Positions 25,801 to 34,222 of a stretch of DNA of 64,000 nt are shown here, one piece after another (within the stretch, counting starts at the first letter, position 1; every line of letters starts with the position of its first letter). Under the pieces are notes generated by a model. It saw only the letters and a program-made list of their open reading frames with translations. It had not been told where the DNA came from and did not search any database. The position numbers and the translations under genes are program-made. This stretch comes from Ruminococcaceae bacterium YRB3002 (GTDB lineage: Bacteria > Bacillota > Clostridia > Saccharofermentanales > Saccharofermentanaceae): assembly GCA_900099715.1 (NCBI GenBank), contig FMTG01000007.1, positions 26,680-90,679 of the forward strand. The letters are read 5' to 3'.

Positions 25801-25960
25801 GGATAATCCCGTGACAGATTACTGTAATACATATACTGTTGAGGCAGAGATGAGTTTAAAACAAATAAAGAAATGCAAGTTCTTCCTATTTGAAGATGAT
25901 CCCGGAAGTGGAGATAATATTACCATCAGATGGGAAAACGGTTTTAAAGGAAAGGTGTGA
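22880..25960 (+). CDS. Giant J-like, zinc-ribbon and fibronectin-III-like repeat protein
   Basis: The 1026-residue product starts at ATG 22880 after GTGAGG. Residues 3-65 begin DFDLFEIVGLAFDPPETNAKQ, the start of a J domain, but the HPD motif needed to stimulate Hsp70 is absent. A helical region follows to about 320. Cysteine clusters at 323-380 (CNYCG, CKNCH, CNKCG, CPYC) form two or three zinc ribbons. A helical, TPR-like stretch runs to 525. At least three fibronectin-III-like domains span about 530-790 (ISWGRSSEQGVSYRLIRKN; ITWDSP; VSWSIAQRG), then more beta structure. No signal peptide or membrane segment exists, so these FN3 domains act inside the cell, probably as a scaffold joining chaperones and GTPases. 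Confidence 0.7.
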   Translation: MADFDLFEIVGLAFDPPETNAKQVKKKIEQKSQELGSAFGRESQQITRDAIQAQKEFLDKMLTQLFTTDGKKLNVPVFKPLAEKKTKDEMHKLSASIALLKETGEHEVTDAMIRHYKKETRLSIEHVKQVFTDAGFTIIDINPLAAYPKFPTNADRIYQELDALSKTKDPNPNGADTSVVTDLYAFAAYISNDIANMATYRAMDTKALFAIFDSASQRFSQRNDDLGKLCGSLSAAAKTFVFNNEENRAAYDLHLKYCSEELTKLFTAMKNAPKSMLLNPKFADPCIKKICAFFPQYEVALAIYNKEAGFTDVYYFPTVWVYTIKCNYCGVVCEFDSESTAIRENSCKNCHKPLFKKCNKCGRSVPDFKDSCPYCNYVFASAALFAKFYQKAEAAFRGNDFDAARQFLFQAQTAAPGEKSRIEALAKQIEREEMVLREPINRLKQLIAERKYYTARTELGAIIKKFPSLNVAEFERVINNELSAADRLFASAVSYTPSKKADVCISILMNCVDYLPALSFLRSTPPLPVNNIVVSQSSSSGNIQISWGRSSEQGVSYRLIRKNGKYGSSSENDGEILLENTNATSYTDESVKPGVVYTYSVFTVRREVYSSPVSKTGMLYTDVRNCHVVQRGSGVRITWDSPVNSSGTTVTRSCNGKTVTLTESAYGSYEDTSTKYGNSYTYKVYANYGSSRSAGVEKIITPLPTVDSFLISASQVKENVYKVSWSIAQRGIDVRVMVNGNVAKEAKSNDNSVQVTLPKETFCTIVVAAYSEGKWINSENAVEINTYTACSFDRKATRLEETLISGRNGDSYRIDLRICLSANMSPNVSAFYYTVRSSKTENRWAEQGDIGRSNDIKKISLSTYQKHGCIPYQDSVLDESAFFVTVFTCYSVNGKEIISEPQRMKIDRPLLANMFWSVSYGLFDGLKLNIEMSGNKPIEYIPKLYLCVCDSDQFILSQDDTDSRIIKTIQAVELDNPVTDYCNTYTVEAEMSLKQIKKCKFFLFEDDPGSGDNITIRWENGFKGKV

Positions 25961-25968
25961 TCTGAATT

Positions 25969-27069
25969 ATGTTTATGTTTACATGTCCGTTCTGTATTCG
26001 CAAATACAGTAAGAGCAAGGTTCTCTATGTTTGTCCCGATTGTGGAACTGAGACTGATCCGGGACTGTTTGTTCATGGAGCTGTTAAGTGTAAGGTTCCT
26101 GAGTGTGGACGTGTTGCTTCATTAAGAAAATGCCCTTTATGTGGAGAGACCATTCCTAAGATAGCACTTGAGACACCGAATCTTCCTTTCAGCATTGTGG
26201 GTGTTTCTAACTCGGGAAAGACTAATTATATTACGGTTATGCTTCACGAACTCGAACACTCGTCAGGGCTGAGATTGGCATTGGGGCATCAGACAAAAGC
26301 AACACGTGATCATCAGAATGCCAATGTGGATCTCATATATGAGCAGCACACTGTGCCCGAGAGTACACCATCGGGAGAAAACATGCCGCAGATCTGGTAT
26401 ATAAAGAATCTTCAAAAGAAGCATGGAAATGTGGTTCCAACATATACTTTTACTATTTTTGATGGAGCAGGAGAAGACCACGAGAACAATTTGGATCCAT
26501 CGTCAACGGTCTGCAGATACATAAATGCATCGAAAGCCATTATCCTTGCGATCGACCCCCTTGTTTTATCCAGTATAAGACGTGGCGGTGTTGTAGATGC
26601 AGATGTTATGAGTAATTCCCTTGGTGGTGATACGGGTTCTCCCAAAAACGCAGAAGATGTTATAAACAGTGTTGCCGCATATATAAAGTCGGCAAGAGGG
26701 ATCAATTCTTCAAGAGTACTTGATATTCCTGTTGCTGTAGTCCTTACAAAGTTTGATACCATACTGGATCATCCTGCATTTGGACCTCAGGCATTGATCA
26801 AGAAAAGCAGTCTGACTGTGCGCAATGGTTCAGTGGATCTATCCGAGATCCAACAGGTTGATTCCGAGATCAGAAACTGGTTAGAGCAGATTGGAGAGGG
26901 AGCATTCATTGATGCACTGGATTCTCACTTCAAGGAATACTATTTCTTTGGAGTATCGAGTTATGGAGCTCCTCCGGTCAATGCTTATACTCTTCCAGAT
27001 GAGATAAAGCCGCATCGCGTTCTTGATCCGATCCTCTGGTTGTTTAAGAGGGCAAAGTTTATTGATTAG
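25969..27069 (+). CDS. Zinc-ribbon GTPase of the double-GTPase (DO-GTPase) type, soluble
   Basis: The 366-residue product begins with tandem zinc ribbons (CPFC, CPDCG, CKVPECG, CPLCGE) in residues 5-65. A TRAFAC-like GTPase domain follows: P-loop GVSNSGKTNY near 78, G3-like FDGAGED near 165, and LTKFD near 258 as the G4 motif. The C-terminal motif VLDPILWLFKR recurs in the two paralogues at 29655 and 31969. From memory this matches the Pfam DO-GTPase2 family, which was described in computational work on bacterial conflict systems together with GAP1 proteins. It has no membrane helix. It probably works as a GTP switch with the GAP1-like protein encoded 32 bases downstream. Biochemical function is not known to me. 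Confidence 0.75.
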   Translation: MFMFTCPFCIRKYSKSKVLYVCPDCGTETDPGLFVHGAVKCKVPECGRVASLRKCPLCGETIPKIALETPNLPFSIVGVSNSGKTNYITVMLHELEHSSGLRLALGHQTKATRDHQNANVDLIYEQHTVPESTPSGENMPQIWYIKNLQKKHGNVVPTYTFTIFDGAGEDHENNLDPSSTVCRYINASKAIILAIDPLVLSSIRRGGVVDADVMSNSLGGDTGSPKNAEDVINSVAAYIKSARGINSSRVLDIPVAVVLTKFDTILDHPAFGPQALIKKSSLTVRNGSVDLSEIQQVDSEIRNWLEQIGEGAFIDALDSHFKEYYFFGVSSYGAPPVNAYTLPDEIKPHRVLDPILWLFKRAKFID

Positions 27070-27100
27070 TTTTAGTTGTGTTGATTCCGGGGGTAACCAA

Positions 27101-29632
27101 ATGTATTCTGAATTAATATATACCAGATGCGGTGAAGGAATAGATATCCTAAAGGGTGGTACACCTATAAAGAACAGTGGGTTCAAGGTGTATTCCTGTT
27201 CAAGGGAGATCAGTGAGGACGGTTTTGCCGATATTCAGTTCCTTTTTGCGATGGCCCAAAGCAAGGAATCTTATTCAGATCCTTCATTTATGGATGACGC
27301 ATACCTGTACTATGTGCCTGATATTGGAGCAAAATGCTTTCTGGATTTTCATCCGATTCCTTTTGACAGAAATGCGACCGGAGATTATTCTCATCGCCCC
27401 GGCAATTTCATTAATCAGATCTTCCTTGGAAGCTATCATGATTTTTATCCATACGAATTGTTTGGCTGTGAGTCAGTTTGGGATGCCAAGAAGCGCGGAG
27501 AGGCATTTTACTACGAGAATGCACCTGTCCCACTGATGCGTAGAGATCATCTGGAACGGGATTCCGGTTATTTGGGATATCAGGAAATCGCTTCATTTGT
27601 TGCCGATGGCCGCAGGGAGGCACTGATGAGTGCTGTCGCATTCATCATATCGCAGTATTCACTTAAACCCGAAGAGAGAAAATACCTTGTTATCAGAGAT
27701 GCTGACAGCAGACTTATAGAATTGTGGATCGCTGCGATCGAGAATGCTTTCTCCCCGAGAATGGCGTCCGGGCTTTCCTTTGCAACAAGGCTCGACAAAT
27801 TTGTAAATGCAAATAAGTATACTGTAAATCTCAATGGGCAGTATCAGACCCAGATCAACCTTCAGAATCCTAATCAGAAGGTCCGTTTCCGTGCGATGAT
27901 AGTCGGTGTAGATGAGCGTGACAAGAACAATGCAGCGATGGTAAAACCCATACCAAACGCTCCATATGTGGTTCTGGATGGAAAAACAAAGACATTATCT
28001 GTCAGCATGGATATCTCAAATCCGTATTACCGATATGCAACATCGTATGATGAGGGACATAAGTATTTGTGCAGGGAGTTCATGCAGATGGTTGATATCT
28101 CATCACCGTCCGGGGGTGTGCTTGATCTTTACAATTCATTTATCGGAATATCCAGATTCAGGTCAAGTAAGAGTATCAGAGATCTCATTCCGGCAATAAC
28201 CATTCTTGGCAAGTATAAGCTTATCAGAACTTCCCATCTCGTTAAACTCTATAATGATGTCAAACAGGGAATGCCGGGATTATTGAAGGAAGATCCTGTA
28301 GAGTCATTCGTTGTAATGAACTGGCTTGAGCGGATCTCATGTATTGTTGGTGACAACAGCATCAGAGATGACTTCAGAGAAAGCATCTGCCGTGCCTATG
28401 CGGATAACGTATATACCTCGCCAGGGAGCGGTTCTACCAGAGCACTTCACGATTCGGTCGTTAAGAGTTCTTATGTTCATGATACTGCCGCGTATATTAC
28501 TTCACAGAAGACAGTTGCATCATATTACAATACTCTTTGCTCATACAGAGCTAACGATTGGATAGCATTTTCTGAGTTGTTTGTGGAATCAAAGAAGATT
28601 CTTAAGGATAACAGCATCGGCTCCGTTAGTATTATTCTCCAGCAAAGTATTAACTCGCTGTATGCTTCAGGAGATATGCAGAGTGCGGCAAAAGTTGCTT
28701 TGCTGTACAATTCTGTGAATCCGGGTCAGGTTCTGGATATATTATTCTCGGAGGCAAGTAAGTCCCCGGATCAAAACTACGCTTCTTTTCTTATCCGGCT
28801 GATATGCAGAATATCTCCTGATGCGATCGCCTCATCAAAGAATCTGGAGAACTTTTACAGACATCTCCAGAAGTACAATATGTCTGATCTGTTTTCAGTA
28901 GTTCTTGAGGTTAAGGCAGATTCTCTCAGCCGTCCCCAGGATATGGAGAGATTTGTTGATTGGATCCTTGGCTGCCGGGAATTAGCAGGTGTCAGCCTGG
29001 CATCCACAGTAAAAACGATTGACGCTAAAATGGTTCTGTCCAATAAAGAATTCAGAAGTCTGGCTGCAAAGATTCAGAGTTGCCGGCCAGAGGGTGTCAT
29101 TTGTATTAATTCCGCACATATTTTTGCAATAGATGTGCTTGATGACAGGAGACGGGTTAATGAATGGACTACAATTTTCAATTCGTTGGTACAACAATGG
29201 TTTCCTTCGATCAAAGATGAGTCATATGCAGATAGACTGGCAAAGAAAGTATGTAGTCAGGGGCTTCCACAGGAAGTATTCAGGATAATAATGTCAGCAG
29301 CGTCACAATCACCGCTTTATTCCGCGAAAATTGTTAATGAAGCATTCAGAAGTATCGGGTCAAAACAGGATAGTGTTATAGGTGAGATACTGGAGATTGC
29401 AGTTCAAACAAACAGCAAGGTTCTTTTTGATGCGCTTGTATCTGCGTGTGCTGATATCAAACAATTCGACAGGGGAATGATATTCATCTCCGGTACAGTT
29501 CGATCCGAACCTGCCCGTCAATACTTTGCCATCGTTGAACGGGAAGCGAGATCTATCCATGACCAGAAGAAAGGACCATCCCTGATCGGAAGGTTGTTTA
29601 CTCATAGACCAACAGATGATTCGGGGAATTGA
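27101..29632 (+). CDS. GAP1-like GTPase-associated protein
   Basis: The 843-residue product starts at ATG 27101 after CCGGGGGT; an in-frame start at 27023 would overlap the upstream gene and has no site. The first 280 residues (opening ELIYTRCGEGIDILKGG; later FINQIFLG, YYVPD, SGLSFATRLDKF) match my recollection of the GAP1-N2 domain, found next to DO-GTPases. The remaining 560 residues are almost all helical and resemble a repeat solenoid, as expected for GAP1-M and GAP1-C parts. No catalytic motif is obvious. Its place between two GTPase genes supports a role as effector or regulator of those GTPases. The name is based on association; GAP activity has not been shown as far as I know. Confidence 0.65.
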   Translation: MYSELIYTRCGEGIDILKGGTPIKNSGFKVYSCSREISEDGFADIQFLFAMAQSKESYSDPSFMDDAYLYYVPDIGAKCFLDFHPIPFDRNATGDYSHRPGNFINQIFLGSYHDFYPYELFGCESVWDAKKRGEAFYYENAPVPLMRRDHLERDSGYLGYQEIASFVADGRREALMSAVAFIISQYSLKPEERKYLVIRDADSRLIELWIAAIENAFSPRMASGLSFATRLDKFVNANKYTVNLNGQYQTQINLQNPNQKVRFRAMIVGVDERDKNNAAMVKPIPNAPYVVLDGKTKTLSVSMDISNPYYRYATSYDEGHKYLCREFMQMVDISSPSGGVLDLYNSFIGISRFRSSKSIRDLIPAITILGKYKLIRTSHLVKLYNDVKQGMPGLLKEDPVESFVVMNWLERISCIVGDNSIRDDFRESICRAYADNVYTSPGSGSTRALHDSVVKSSYVHDTAAYITSQKTVASYYNTLCSYRANDWIAFSELFVESKKILKDNSIGSVSIILQQSINSLYASGDMQSAAKVALLYNSVNPGQVLDILFSEASKSPDQNYASFLIRLICRISPDAIASSKNLENFYRHLQKYNMSDLFSVVLEVKADSLSRPQDMERFVDWILGCRELAGVSLASTVKTIDAKMVLSNKEFRSLAAKIQSCRPEGVICINSAHIFAIDVLDDRRRVNEWTTIFNSLVQQWFPSIKDESYADRLAKKVCSQGLPQEVFRIIMSAASQSPLYSAKIVNEAFRSIGSKQDSVIGEILEIAVQTNSKVLFDALVSACADIKQFDRGMIFISGTVRSEPARQYFAIVEREARSIHDQKKGPSLIGRLFTHRPTDDSGN

Positions 29633-29654
29633 AAAACGTAAGGAAAACTTATAA

Positions 29655-31205
29655 ATGGAAATAATCATCGGACTTATTCTCATCGCAGTAATCTTATACC
29701 TGTTGTGGTTACTGATAAAATACGTTCTTGCACCAATTGCCTCTATTCTGGTAACCGTTATTGTTGTCATAAGTGCCGGATATGCTTTGATCATTTCTCT
29801 GAAGAGCTTCACAAAATCCATCAAAGAACACATTGACCCATATCAGACGTACGTGGATAAGCATGCTGATATATCCGGCGGTATTAGAAGAAATTATTTC
29901 TTTGGTCCCGGTTTTCATCAGATCTTTGAGATAGTTGCAGGTGCCTTTGCTCACTTGGGTGAAGAACGTAAGAAACTCAGGGAATGGAAAGATAAAAAAC
30001 TGCAGTATGTGTGGTTCTGGGATATGTGGATCTATCTCGGATATTTTGTTGCCATCGTCTGCGCTTTGGTATTGGGTTTTATTTGGAATGCAGCATTCTC
30101 CATATTACTTGCAGCGGTGATCATAATCGGCATGACAGGCTTTTTTTCTTTCTTCTCATTGCTTTGGCTGACAGACCGCATAGTGCTCATACGCAGATCG
30201 ATCCATAACCGCTGCCCAATATGCAAACGCAAGTCCGTTATTCCGGTTTTTATTTGTCCATCATGCGGAGCAATACATAAGAAACTGGTCCCCGGCCCTT
30301 ACGGTATTATGAAGCACAAGTGTACCTGTGGAACGGACCTTGCTACGACTTTCTTAGGTGGGCGTTCCAAATATGAATCTCATTGCCCGTACTGTGATAC
30401 AAAGCTGTTCTCTAGCAGTTCCCAACAATATGGGATTCAACTGGTTGGGGGAATTGGAACCGGGAAAACTACATTTCTGGCAGCATTCTGGCATGAGTAT
30501 GCTGAATGGCTGAGGTATAACAGTGATGTCCGTGTTGAGGCCATGCCGGAGGAAGCTTTTGATAAACTCGTGGACTGGTTTGATTCCGGCGAATCCGAAG
30601 CAACACTGGAAACCAATGCAACAATGTACAGCATTATTCATACTCAGGAACAGCATACACCGGTCCAAATGACGATCTACGATATTGCAGGTGAAGTGTT
30701 CGATTTTGCTGAAAGCGAGGTTCAGCAGCAACAGTTCAGGTATTGTGAAGGCTTTCTGGTCATTATAGATCCGACATCCACCCCTGATTATGCTTCTGAA
30801 ACAATTACAAATTTCATTAATACACTCAACGATGTAATGGGCAAGAATGCAGCAATGGCATCATCTGTTCCTGTTGCTGTGGTCATTACAAAGGCAGACA
30901 AGTACAAGAAGGAGATCGGATTGCCGCGCATAAGTTCCTTGTTTAAGATCAAGTTAGAAGAGGATTATGAGATAAGTGCCGAGCGGCATCAGAACGATAC
31001 TTGCCGGGGGTTTCTGCTTGATCATGGATACGAGAATTCGGTTAACCTGATAGAATCGAGTTTTGTGGATGTGCGGTATTTCCCTGTGAGTGCCATGGGT
31101 CACGATCAGGAGGAAGGGCAATATGAACCGTGGGGTGTACTGGATCCGGTATTCTGGTTAATGAAACACGACAAATGTCCTCTTCGTAGTATAATACGGA
31201 TATAA
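29655..31205 (+). CDS. Membrane-anchored zinc-ribbon GTPase of the DO-GTPase type
   Basis: The 516-residue product has two N-terminal membrane helices (about 3-60), a cytosolic loop and two more helices (about 120-175). Zinc ribbons follow at about 190-255 (CPICKRK, CPSCG, CTCG, CPYC). The GTPase domain has P-loop GGIGTGKTTF near 265, G3-like YDIAGE near 340 and VITKADKY near 412. It ends with VLDPVFWLMKH, the motif shared with the other two GTPases. The P-loop aligns with the soluble paralogue upstream, but the membrane part is extra. The zinc ribbon between membrane and switch probably binds partners. It should place GTPase signalling at the cytoplasmic membrane. Confidence 0.75.
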   Translation: MEIIIGLILIAVILYLLWLLIKYVLAPIASILVTVIVVISAGYALIISLKSFTKSIKEHIDPYQTYVDKHADISGGIRRNYFFGPGFHQIFEIVAGAFAHLGEERKKLREWKDKKLQYVWFWDMWIYLGYFVAIVCALVLGFIWNAAFSILLAAVIIIGMTGFFSFFSLLWLTDRIVLIRRSIHNRCPICKRKSVIPVFICPSCGAIHKKLVPGPYGIMKHKCTCGTDLATTFLGGRSKYESHCPYCDTKLFSSSSQQYGIQLVGGIGTGKTTFLAAFWHEYAEWLRYNSDVRVEAMPEEAFDKLVDWFDSGESEATLETNATMYSIIHTQEQHTPVQMTIYDIAGEVFDFAESEVQQQQFRYCEGFLVIIDPTSTPDYASETITNFINTLNDVMGKNAAMASSVPVAVVITKADKYKKEIGLPRISSLFKIKLEEDYEISAERHQNDTCRGFLLDHGYENSVNLIESSFVDVRYFPVSAMGHDQEEGQYEPWGVLDPVFWLMKHDKCPLRSIIRI

Positions 31206-31225
31206 GAATTGATTGGGAGGTTGTT

Positions 31226-31537
31226 ATGAATAATTTTGGATTTGTTTTGGCTACAAAAATGCTTGTAGATGGTAAACGTAAGGTCAGATATATGTATCAT
31301 GAGGAAACTGACAATCCACAGGACAGCGGGTGGAGATTCTTCTGCGGTGATGAAGATGATGAATATGTAAATAACCCGGATAATATAGCTATCTATGATA
31401 TCAATACGATTCTTGATATCGATAAGAGCATTTTGCCTTATCTTGACAGTGCTACCGGCACTGCATTTGAGAGAGAGGATGAGAACTCTACATTTATAGT
31501 TTCTCCTGATTTTAATCCTGACGGTGAGGAGGGTTGA
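31226..31537 (+). CDS. DUF2185 / Imm33-like protein, possible immunity factor
   Basis: The 103-residue protein starts after GGGAGG. Its sequence follows the DUF2185 pattern: opening FGFVLATKMLVDGK, then VRYMYHEE, SGWRFFCGDEDDEY, a NIAIYDINTILDID stretch and an LPYLDS motif. DUF2185 proteins have been listed among immunity proteins (Imm33) of polymorphic toxin systems, though many are simply unknown. The next gene, separated by 2 bases, encodes a GH-E-type nuclease, so an immunity role fits. Immunity genes usually follow their toxin; here the order is reversed. If it protects, it would bind and block the nuclease in the cytosol. Confidence 0.65.
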   Translation: MNNFGFVLATKMLVDGKRKVRYMYHEETDNPQDSGWRFFCGDEDDEYVNNPDNIAIYDINTILDIDKSILPYLDSATGTAFEREDENSTFIVSPDFNPDGEEG

Positions 31538-31539
31538 TC

Positions 31540-31944
31540 ATGGGACTCCACAGGCCATATATACGTAAAGAAGTTCGGGAAGAAGTTGAGAGAAGAGCTG
31601 AGAAGAATGAAGAAGGAAAGTTTCTTGATGCAAATACCCATCAGCCGATCGAAGGCAAGTATGACTTAGGACACAAAGCCGGACATGAGCATTGGCGTGA
31701 AGCAGCGAGTGCTGAGAAGGAAGGCTTATCTCAGGAAGAGTTTAATGATCGTATGAATAATCCTGACTATTATCAGATCGAAGATCCTCATGAGAACAGG
31801 TCACATGCTCATGAGATGCCTGCTGAGGTGCAGAGTGAGGGGCAGACTGAATCCCAAACTGAGACACAGACTGAAGGTCAAAGTGATGGTCAGAATCAGG
31901 TACAGGATGACGGACAGGGTGAAGATCATGGAGATGACATGTAA
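31540..31944 (+). CDS. GH-E family HNH/EndoVII-type nuclease, toxin-like
   Basis: The 134-residue protein starts at ATG 31540, 6 bases after GAGGAGGG; a TTG at 31534 lies too close to the site. Residues about 30-95 match the GH-E nuclease pattern of polymorphic toxins: KYDLGHKAGHEHW with the GH pair near 44-45, GLSQEEFNDRMNNPDYYQIE, then ENRSHAHE with the conserved glutamate near 92. These enzymes are HNH/endonuclease VII superfold nucleases. The tail from about 98 is a low-complexity Gln/Glu/Gly/Thr/Asp run. No signal, secretion or delivery domain precedes the nuclease, so it would act in the producing cell or be carried by a partner. It is framed by GTPase genes and preceded by a DUF2185 gene. 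Confidence 0.7.
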   Translation: MGLHRPYIRKEVREEVERRAEKNEEGKFLDANTHQPIEGKYDLGHKAGHEHWREAASAEKEGLSQEEFNDRMNNPDYYQIEDPHENRSHAHEMPAEVQSEGQTESQTETQTEGQSDGQNQVQDDGQGEDHGDDM

Positions 31945-31968
31945 TGGGAGCACATAAGTGCCGGGAAC

Positions 31969-33609
31969 ATGACAGATAGATTAATCATTTTTACTGAGCA
32001 GGTACGATTATTCTGCCTGGAACTGTCAGAGAAAATAAATGAATTCTGGACCTCTATCCCTTTTGGTATCCGGGCAGCGATTTTAATCTTTGTATTTGTT
32101 GCATATGCAAACGTGATCGCATCAATCGTTAAGGCGGCGATAAAGCATAAAAAGACCTGGAAGAAAGCACCATATTCGGATCTAATGCTCAGTTTTAGCG
32201 CAGGATCCGGTCAGTATCAGCGCAAATCAATCTTTAAAGATGCCAGGAAATATCTTTTGGACAGAAAGTGGTCCTGGTTCAGTTTTGCCGGCCTGGCATA
32301 TAGATTTGGAAGCTATACTAACAATTCAAGAGTATTACTGTTTTTCTGTTCATTTGCGTATTTGACATTAGCGGTCTTTGGAATCGTAGAAATGATACTC
32401 CGCTTTGTTTTGGGGTTAATATCTTATGTTGTTTTCAATCTCGTCTATATGATCGTTTTATTTCTGGCCGGCATCATTAACTATATTCTGATACCCCTTT
32501 TTAGTATCCCTGATAAACTGTCTCTGGTAACGCAGCACTGCCCTGAATGCTACAATTCTTTTAAGCTTCCTGTATTTGAATGTCCCAAATGTAAAACAAA
32601 GCACTCCAACTTGATCCCGGGGAAAACGGGTTTACTATTCGCCAGGTGTAAATGCGGTTCTTTTATGCCGTGTGCTTCTTTTTCGGGACGCAAAAAACTG
32701 AAATCATATTGCCCCCAATGCAAACATGCCATGGCGGGTGCAAGCATAAAAGCACTTACAATACAGATCGTTGGAGGCAATTCCTCAGGTAAGACTTCAT
32801 ACATTGCAGCGTTTCAGCACCAGTATATTCAATCTATCAAGAATTCCAATGTCTGTGATGTTTTTGCATCCCCTGCTGATGAGTTTCGTGAACTCGAGAA
32901 GATCTATAGTACCGGAAGGACAGTGAGTTCTCCTGTTGATAAGGTTCATGCGTATTATATCGTTCACAGCACACCAGGAAGTACAGATGATGGGATAGTA
33001 ATATATGATGTTCCTGATGAGATAATCCTTAGTGAACAGTATGACAGGAGTCCTTTGAATTTTGCTTATTGTGATGGAATAGTTTTTATGATCGATCCAT
33101 TGAGCATGGCTTCTGTCAGAAAGGAGTGCGAGAAAACACTTGGAGCCTCAAGCACCAGGGGTTATTCTGATGACCCTGCTGAGGATATCATAGTTCATTT
33201 CATAAATAAGTATTCTGAAGTAATAGGAAGAAAAGCCAAGAAGATGAGCAGGACTCCTGTTGCTGTGGTGATTACAAAGACAGATCTTACTCCGGTCAAA
33301 AGAAGTATTGGTATGGTGAGGATAAAAAACGAATTTGCTTCTAACAGAAGCAGATATCGCAGTTTAGAAGAATGCCGCAATGATATCTGCAGACAATATC
33401 TTTATGATATAGGAATGGGAAATGCCGTAAATAATATTGACAGTGTTTTTTCACGTGTATCATTCTTCCCGGTCAGTTCTATCGGCAGCTGCGAGGATGG
33501 TTCATCGTTTGATCCACAGAATGTTATTGCTCCAATTGGATGGATAGCCCGCAAAAGCAGAAGCGATATGAGGATCCTGACTGATTTTGTTGAGGAGGAT
33601 GTTAAATGA
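31969..33609 (+). CDS. Membrane-anchored zinc-ribbon GTPase of the DO-GTPase type (second)
   Basis: The 546-residue product has an N-terminal membrane helix (about 20-45), two or three helices near 120-180, and zinc ribbons at about 190-260 (CPECYN, CPKCKTKH, CKCGS, CPQCKH). The GTPase domain has P-loop GGNSSGKTSY near 269, a G3-like YDVPDE near 347 and VITKTDLTP near 430. The usual glycine of the switch II motif is replaced (DVPDE for DxAGE), so hydrolysis or switching may differ from the paralogues. The C-terminal motif is VIAPIGWIARK, weaker than VLDPxxWL. ATG 31969 has only a poor ribosome binding site, 24 bases after the nuclease stop. Its stop overlaps the next start. Confidence 0.7.
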   Translation: MTDRLIIFTEQVRLFCLELSEKINEFWTSIPFGIRAAILIFVFVAYANVIASIVKAAIKHKKTWKKAPYSDLMLSFSAGSGQYQRKSIFKDARKYLLDRKWSWFSFAGLAYRFGSYTNNSRVLLFFCSFAYLTLAVFGIVEMILRFVLGLISYVVFNLVYMIVLFLAGIINYILIPLFSIPDKLSLVTQHCPECYNSFKLPVFECPKCKTKHSNLIPGKTGLLFARCKCGSFMPCASFSGRKKLKSYCPQCKHAMAGASIKALTIQIVGGNSSGKTSYIAAFQHQYIQSIKNSNVCDVFASPADEFRELEKIYSTGRTVSSPVDKVHAYYIVHSTPGSTDDGIVIYDVPDEIILSEQYDRSPLNFAYCDGIVFMIDPLSMASVRKECEKTLGASSTRGYSDDPAEDIIVHFINKYSEVIGRKAKKMSRTPVAVVITKTDLTPVKRSIGMVRIKNEFASNRSRYRSLEECRNDICRQYLYDIGMGNAVNNIDSVFSRVSFFPVSSIGSCEDGSSFDPQNVIAPIGWIARKSRSDMRILTDFVEEDVK

Positions 33610-34211
33610 CTTCTGTAAAGAATATGACCAAAACCACAGTTTCCATGATCGTCTTTGCAATAGGCATAGCTTTATTAATGCTTTTGTGGGAAAACCATCC
33701 GGGAAGCGTGCTTAGAGAGTTATTATACTTATTCACTATTAAAGAACAATTTGGTGTATTCCATAACATAATGATCTCATTCTCGTTTTGGATCCTTATG
33801 GCTGCATCGGGAGTTGATGCTGTTCTTCGCGACAAAAAAGGACTGTCTTTATTTGATCCCTTTGCGGTCCCTGTATCCTATTTGTTATCTGTTGCTTTCC
33901 TTATTCTGGTAGCATTTAGTTCAACAAAGATGTCTATTGCGATCGTGTTCTGGATGATCTATTACGTTAGTGTTTTTATTTGTATCAGAATTGAGTATAG
34001 CAGGATATGCCATATCAAGGGCGCAGGACCTGTTTGGTTTAAACAGTTTATAAAGACATTGCCGTCCCAAAATGATCCTAGTGTCAGTATTATTGACCGA
34101 TGGATTATTTATGTTACCAGGATTATCCTTCTGATTGACGGGTATGCTCTTTTGATAGCTGTTGTTGCACTTGGTATTCAGTATTGGGATCATGTGAAGA
34201 CTCTGTGGTGA
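33606..34211 (+). CDS. Five-helix membrane protein of unknown function
   Basis: The 201-residue protein overlaps the upstream GTPase gene by ATGA, showing tight coupling. It has about five hydrophobic helices (about 10-28, 50-68, 85-105, 108-128 and 168-190). No enzymatic motif, signal peptide or known family is recognised. It may form a membrane complex with the membrane-anchored GTPases. The next gene encodes another membrane protein of similar size, starting 11 bases after this stop, but the two show no clear sequence likeness. Confidence 0.65.
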   Translation: MTSVKNMTKTTVSMIVFAIGIALLMLLWENHPGSVLRELLYLFTIKEQFGVFHNIMISFSFWILMAASGVDAVLRDKKGLSLFDPFAVPVSYLLSVAFLILVAFSSTKMSIAIVFWMIYYVSVFICIRIEYSRICHIKGAGPVWFKQFIKTLPSQNDPSVSIIDRWIIYVTRIILLIDGYALLIAVVALGIQYWDHVKTLW

Positions 34212-34222
34212 GGAATATAAAT

